NCBI GenBank assembly: GCA_017958465.1
Contig: JAGDCQ010000300.1
Location: 1-10,641, forward strand
Direction: 5' to 3'
Source: Lachnospiraceae bacterium
Lineage (GTDB): Bacteria > Bacillota > Clostridia > Lachnospirales > Lachnospiraceae
DNA: 10,641 nt
Made by a program: the position numbers and the translations under genes. Positions 7,131 to 10,641 of the stretch are shown here, in pieces. How positions within the stretch are numbered: position 1 is the first letter of the stretch; every line of letters begins with the position of its first letter. The notes under the pieces are model-generated. The model was not told the DNA's origin. It ran no database searches and saw nothing but the letters and a program-made list of their open reading frames with translations.

Positions 7131-8388
7131 ATCTGTTCATGTATTTTTCAGCTTCGCTTGCGGCAAGGATCAAAAGCCCTGTGCCCTTTGCCTCGTCATC
7201 CGTGTAGGGATGCTCGGTGTAGCCTGCGTCAAAAGTACAAACGCCGGATTTCTGATAGGTGTCGATGACCTTGATCCTGTCACCGGAGGTTACGACTTTA
7301 TCCCTGCATACAGACTTAAATGTCTTTATCCCGGCCTTTGCGTATTCCTCACCGACAAGCCCTTCGTTAAAGGCCTTGATCATGGAGTATGACATCATCG
7401 CGCTTACCGAAGTCTCAAGCTTGTTTCCGGAAAGCCCCGGATTGTTTACAACGTTGTACCACAGGCCCGTAGCCTCGTCCATATAGGGGATCATCCCGTC
7501 AAAAAGCTTCTTTATGTCGCGTGTGAGAGTTTCCTTCATTTCGCCTTCCGGCATATCTGCCGCGATATCCGTGAGGGCTACGGCGTACCAGCCGATCCCG
7601 CGTCCCCAGATGTGGCCGTTCCCTGCCATCTTCTCGGCGTTCCAGCCATGGTGGTAGAGGCCTGTCTTTTCATCATACATATTTTCCGCAACCCAGTGGA
7701 GCCTTGTAAAGATCTCGCTGTAAAGGTCTTCTGCGGAAACAGGGGCGGATGCGGGGGTGCCGCGGTAGAGCTCGAGCTGCCCGTCTTTAATCGCGTTTGC
7801 ACAGCGCATCAGGAATATCTGTGCCATATAGATCCCGTCGAGGCCGATATGGAAAGCGGTCCAGGTTTTCTTGTGAAGGTAGTTTCCGCCGCAGTTTTCA
7901 AAAGAAGGCTGGTTGCAAAGCTCATTGAAAATGTATCGGATCGCGTCCTTGTAAGCGTGGTACGGACTGTCAAGGAAGCTGAACAGCGCAAGCCCGCAGG
8001 GCACGGAATCCAGTTCGTCGTGATGGTAGCTGCGAGGGCCGTCGGGCGTAAGATTGTTCAAATAGAACCTTTCCACGTAGGAATGACCCTTTTCCCCCAT
8101 GGTCCTGTTGAAGGCATCCAGCATGACACCGTTGAAATAACGCCAGCTGTCCGCCTTTTTTTCTGTATCCCATATAAACCCGCCCTTTGCGGTAGGTGTG
8201 TTTTCGTCAGAAGAGAGCAGCTGGTCTGCGTATCTGTATATAAGGTCTATGGCATCTTTCAAATCGGTATCCTCCGGATCTTTTTGGATTGGTGAAACTG
8301 TGGCCGGGGCTTCACTGTCCGGCGAAGGAGGCGTATTGCCCGCGCATCCGGTCAGGAGAAGTATCACAGCAAGAAAAAGGACGATCAT
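7129..8388 (-). CDS. GH105/GH88-type unsaturated uronyl hydrolase, probable lipoprotein
   Basis: The protein (419 residues from the start chosen) belongs to the alpha/alpha-barrel family that removes unsaturated uronic acid from the end of oligosaccharides made by polysaccharide lyases, typically from rhamnogalacturonan. Family marks are DELDSVPCG (Asp127) and HIGLDGIYMAQIF (Asp184), matching the two key aspartates of B. subtilis YteR, and HIWGRGIGWYAVALTDI near residue 260. A hydrophobic N-terminus ends in LTGC, a lipobox with the lipid-bearing Cys at residue 15, followed by a Ser/Pro-rich linker, so it should sit on the outer face of the membrane. The ATG at 8388 is chosen because GGAGG (8394-8398) lies five bases before it. 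A longer frame from 8436 starts right at the -10 element and has no ribosome site; 8391 is only two bases from GGAGG. Odd points: the signal is short and has no Lys or Arg before the hydrophobic core. No lyase gene is nearby. Confidence 0.85.
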   Translation of the reverse strand: MIVLFLAVILLLTGCAGNTPPSPDSEAPATVSPIQKDPEDTDLKDAIDLIYRYADQLLSSDENTPTAKGGFIWDTEKKADSWRYFNGVMLDAFNRTMGEKGHSYVERFYLNNLTPDGPRSYHHDELDSVPCGLALFSFLDSPYHAYKDAIRYIFNELCNQPSFENCGGNYLHKKTWTAFHIGLDGIYMAQIFLMRCANAIKDGQLELYRGTPASAPVSAEDLYSEIFTRLHWVAENMYDEKTGLYHHGWNAEKMAGNGHIWGRGIGWYAVALTDIAADMPEGEMKETLTRDIKKLFDGMIPYMDEATGLWYNVVNNPGLSGNKLETSVSAMMSYSMIKAFNEGLVGEEYAKAGIKTFKSVCRDKVVTSGDRIKVIDTYQKSGVCTFDAGYTEHPYTDDEAKGTGLLILAASEAEKYMNR

Positions 8389-8417
8389 CATTACCTCCGT
8401 GTAAGCAACCGTCGGAA

Positions 8418-8431
8418 CGTAAACGCTTACA
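8418..8431 (-). promoter_or_regulatory. LacI/CcpA-type operator (cre-like) at the GH105 start site
   Basis: On the minus strand the site reads TGTAAGCGTTTACG, a near-perfect dyad around the central CG. With its preceding A it fits the cre consensus WTGNAANCGNWNNCW at all but the last base. It lies 5-19 bases downstream of the -10, over the expected transcription start, where a bound repressor would block the promoter. CcpA catabolite control or a local LacI-family sugar regulator would both fit; no such regulator gene is in the window. Confidence 0.65.
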
Positions 8432-8436
8432 TTCAT

Positions 8437-8465
8437 ACTTTAACACAAAAAATCACATTATTCAA
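8437..8465 (-). promoter_or_regulatory. Probable promoter of the GH105 gene
   Basis: On the minus strand TTGAAT (8460-8465), a 17-base spacer and TAAAGT (8437-8442) form a moderate promoter. Transcription would start near 8430, giving a leader of about 40 bases to the ATG at 8388. Confidence 0.5.
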
Positions 8466-8476
8466 CACAACAATGC

Positions 8477-8505
8477 TTGAAATCGGGGGGCAAGTAGCAT
8501 AAAAT
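8477..8505 (+). promoter_or_regulatory. Promoter of the zinc-ribbon membrane protein gene
   Basis: TTGAAA (8477-8482) and TAAAAT (8500-8505) each differ from consensus in one base and have the ideal 17-base spacer. The -35 is back to back with that of the GH105 gene, 11 bases away. Transcription should start near 8512, leaving a leader of about 67 bases. Confidence 0.7.
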
Positions 8506-8510
8506 ATACG

Positions 8511-8531
8511 TGATGGGCCAAAGACCCGTCA
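8511..8531 (+). other. Small hairpin at the expected 5' end of the mRNA
   Basis: TGATGGG (8511-8517) pairs with CCCGTCA (8525-8531) through seven pairs, one a G-T wobble, around a 7-base loop. It falls almost exactly at the predicted transcription start. Such 5'-terminal hairpins can stabilise mRNA. There is no T-run, so it is not a terminator, and no known riboswitch was recognised. Confidence 0.35.
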
Positions 8532-8578
8532 AAAAGGTGTAAAGACAGCAATTAATTTTTCTTACGAAAGGAATAGCC

Positions 8579-10342
8579 ATGTATCCATGTTCGAACTGCG
8601 GTGCGGGACTGCGCTTCGATATCCCGACACAAAAGCTGAAATGTGACTATTGCGATTCTGAGTTTGATCCCTATACCATAAAGCGTGATAAAGATGCGGT
8701 AGAGCACGATACTTTCGAGACTACCGTTTATACTTGTCCCCAGTGCGGCGGCGAGATCATCAGCGATGATGAGACTGCAGCCACCTTCTGCAGCTATTGT
8801 GGAAACACAACTGTCCTCGACAGCAGGATAAGTAACGAGAAAAGGCCCGAATTCATCATCACCTTCAAGAAATCGAAGGAAGAGTGCAAGCAGGCCTTTT
8901 CAAAGGCTGTCAAAAAAGCGATCTTCGCGCCCAAAGAATACAAAGATCCCGAATTGATCGAGAAATTCAGGGGTATTTATATGCCTTACTGGGCTTACGA
9001 TTTTGAGACCGATTCCGTTGTGTCCTTCGAGGGTTCGACCTCCCACAGGAGCGGCGATTACATAATCGAGGATTTCTACAGGATCAGCGGCCCCATCCAC
9101 GGCGAAGCCGAAGGTATCACCTATGATGCCACTTCGACCTTCTCGGATGATATCAGCGCATCCATTTCTCCCTACAACATCAAACAGAAGCAGGCTTTCA
9201 CGCCGTCACTCCTGAGCGGTTTCTATGCCGATACGAACGACGTTGACAAGGCTATTTATTCGGATGACGCGACTGAAATGGTATCGCGCTACAATCAGAC
9301 CCAGGTCCTCGGCTCGAAGGCCGCAAGGTCTAAATCGATCTCGTCCAAAGAGAAAAACAAAGTAAAGCAGGATTCGGCTCCCGGCATAAAGGGCGCAGGC
9401 CTTGCGTTCCTGCCCGTGTGGTTCCTTTCCTACAAGACTCCGGACAAACGTATGGCTTACGCCGTCATCAACGGCCAGACAGGAAAGGCATCGGTCGACA
9501 TTCCCGTAGATAAGCGCAAATTCTTATTATTCGGCGGGATCATCGCTGCTGTGATCTTTGTGATCCTTTCGTTAGTGTTCGATGTTGTGACCGATTTTAC
9601 TTTTACACCGCAGAACCTGCTTGCGATCACGCTCGTGCTTTCGATAATCATGTTCTTTATGTCGTCTTCGCAGCTGAGCGCGATCAGAAAGCGTGAGACG
9701 CTCGAAGATGACCAGGGTATGCTTTACCGCAGGAAGCTTGAGGAAATGAAGGCTGCAGAGCGGAACGAGATCTCTGCCGAACAGCTTGAAAACGCAACGG
9801 AGCAGCAAAAGGACGATTACATCCGCTCCGACAGCCTCGCGTTAAGGTGCGCAACCGCCGTAAACAACAACACGGCCCAAAAAGCCAAAAAAGTCGGCTG
9901 CCTCACTGTTTTCGGGCTTATTGTGTTAAGTGTCATCCTGCTGTTTGTGGTAGGCTTTTATATCCCTGTTTTGCTCGATATGTACGTTATCCTCGCAAAC
10001 CCTGCGCTCAGCGAGATCGTCAGCGTACTTGGCATTCTGACATCCGCCGTTCTCATCTTTTTCTTGTGGAGGAACGGACTTTCAACGGGTAATCCGTTCA
10101 AGAGCCCGGGAAAAGCGGAGCTTTCATCAAGCGCTAAATTGCTGAAGATATTTGTGTCGATGCTTCTTGCAGTCGCCATATTGCTCTTAAGGCCCGTACA
10201 GGATATGTATTACTACGGGGCGGCCATCATTTGCATCGCGATCCTCATCATCACGGAGTTCGAGATCATCGATCAGCATAACAAGCTGACGACCCGAAAA
10301 CCTCCGCAGCTTGGCAGGAGAGGAGGCGATGAAAATGCGTAA
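8579..10342 (+). CDS. Membrane protein with two N-terminal zinc ribbons, function unknown
   Basis: A 587-residue protein of the kind loosely annotated as TFIIB-type zinc-ribbon protein in Clostridia; I know no tested function. Two zinc ribbons open it: C4-x2-C7 with C22-x2-C25, and C53-x2-C56 with C71-x2-C74. A soluble domain follows (about 88-310) with GIYMPYWAYDF and GLAFLPVWFLSYKT as notable motifs. Two membrane helices (about 315-336 and 346-364) come next, then a charged, probably helical stretch (365-435, rich in Glu, Lys and Gln), then about four more helices (440-462, 478-497, 523-540, 545-562) and a basic tail. An even helix count would leave the ribbons, linker and tail in the cytoplasm. 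AAAGGA six or seven bases before the ATG supports the start. It overlaps the next gene, a secreted protein, by a few codons, so the two are probably translated together and may work together (inference). Confidence 0.85.
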   Translation: MYPCSNCGAGLRFDIPTQKLKCDYCDSEFDPYTIKRDKDAVEHDTFETTVYTCPQCGGEIISDDETAATFCSYCGNTTVLDSRISNEKRPEFIITFKKSKEECKQAFSKAVKKAIFAPKEYKDPELIEKFRGIYMPYWAYDFETDSVVSFEGSTSHRSGDYIIEDFYRISGPIHGEAEGITYDATSTFSDDISASISPYNIKQKQAFTPSLLSGFYADTNDVDKAIYSDDATEMVSRYNQTQVLGSKAARSKSISSKEKNKVKQDSAPGIKGAGLAFLPVWFLSYKTPDKRMAYAVINGQTGKASVDIPVDKRKFLLFGGIIAAVIFVILSLVFDVVTDFTFTPQNLLAITLVLSIIMFFMSSSQLSAIRKRETLEDDQGMLYRRKLEEMKAAERNEISAEQLENATEQQKDDYIRSDSLALRCATAVNNNTAQKAKKVGCLTVFGLIVLSVILLFVVGFYIPVLLDMYVILANPALSEIVSVLGILTSAVLIFFLWRNGLSTGNPFKSPGKAELSSSAKLLKIFVSMLLAVAILLLRPVQDMYYYGAAIICIAILIITEFEIIDQHNKLTTRKPPQLGRRGGDENA

Positions 10343-10641
10343 ACGCTTAATTTCTTCCGTTTTGGCATTTGTACTTGCACTCCTTTTGGTGCCCGTGTTT
10401 GGCGCAAAGGCAAGCGTTACCGAGCTTTCCTCGCTTTACACAAACCCGGATAACGGATATGATGTCTATATCGGAACAAGCGTCGATAAAGTTCCGGTAA
10501 ATCTACGGACGTTGTTCACAAAGGAAAGACATCCGGATGGAACTTATAATATTACGATGTATGCGTACAGTCCGGATGGCGTCCAGGTATCAAATTACAG
10601 TAATACATTACAATATGAATTCGTAAGAGGAGTAACAGTCA
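10335..10641 (+). CDS. Secreted protein of unknown function (3' end outside window)
   Basis: The visible 102 residues begin with a textbook signal peptide: basic MRKR, a hydrophobic core SSVLAFVLALLLVPVF, and a likely cleavage after GAKA before SVTELSS. The part beyond is rich in Tyr, Asn and Thr; the stretch YNITMYAYSPDGVQVSNYSN looks like the closing strands of a fibronectin type III-like beta-sandwich, but that is a weak guess. ATG 10335 is chosen because AGGAGG (10321-10326) lies eight bases before it; ATG 10329, two codons earlier, could pair with AGGAG at 10316-10320. The start lies inside the last codons of the zinc-ribbon gene in another frame, indicating translational coupling. Composition becomes visibly more AT-rich after about 10530. 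No family can be assigned from this fragment. Confidence 0.7.
   Translation, partial: MRKRLISSVLAFVLALLLVPVFGAKASVTELSSLYTNPDNGYDVYIGTSVDKVPVNLRTLFTKERHPDGTYNITMYAYSPDGVQVSNYSNTLQYEFVRGVTV

Noticed and set aside
7612..8295. 227-residue frame on the + strand
   Set aside because: It is entirely antisense to the GH105 gene, has no ribosome site and no known motif.
10338..10349. CGTAAACGCTTA, identical to part of the GH105 operator
   Set aside because: It encodes the R-K-R-L start of the secreted protein's signal peptide, where such codons are expected, and it is not in a promoter; probably chance.

Overview
This window looks like chromosomal DNA of an anaerobic, carbohydrate-using Bacillota/Clostridia bacterium, plausibly a gut or rumen relative of Lachnospiraceae or Oscillospiraceae. 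The reasons are strong GGAGG ribosome sites before most genes, balanced-looking base composition (judged by eye), a flavodiiron protein with a short-spaced rubredoxin, a LacI/CcpA-type operator, and sugar-acid enzymes of the DUF2264 and GH105 types. The genus cannot be fixed from the sequence.

Left part (1-4030, + strand). A DUF2264 enzyme gene enters from beyond the left edge and is cut by a single in-frame TAG at 1034-1036; the same frame then continues to 2029 with family-like sequence, so it is one gene with an amber codon and not two genes. It is followed by a separately promoted gene for a four-domain flavodiiron protein (iron-binding lactamase fold, flavodoxin, flavin reductase, rubredoxin) that probably reduces O2 or NO. 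A strong hairpin at 3996-4022 ends this unit and the convergent one opposite.

Middle (4050-7130). A minus-strand operon holds a TetR-family regulator followed by a MelB-like cation:sugar symporter. It diverges from nfo (endonuclease IV, + strand). The 202-base region between tetR and nfo carries several GGAAAC boxes and a perfect 10-bp inverted repeat, a good candidate operator. A second bidirectional terminator (7083-7130) separates nfo from the next convergent gene.

Right part (7129-10641). A lipoprotein GH105-type unsaturated uronyl hydrolase is transcribed leftward from a promoter that directly abuts a LacI/CcpA-type operator. Back to back with it, a good promoter drives a 587-residue membrane protein with two N-terminal zinc ribbons. 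That gene overlaps the start of a secreted protein that runs off the right edge.

The sugar theme (DUF2264 enzyme, MelB-like symporter, GH105 enzyme) suggests uptake and breakdown of uronate-containing oligosaccharides, but the genes lie in separate transcription units and a shared pathway is inference. No RNA genes, CRISPR arrays, insertion sequences or phage genes were seen. The most unusual observations are the amber codon in an otherwise intact gene (with no TAG used as a stop by any other complete gene here), the repeat-rich tetR-nfo regulatory region, and the zinc-ribbon membrane protein coupled to a secreted partner.
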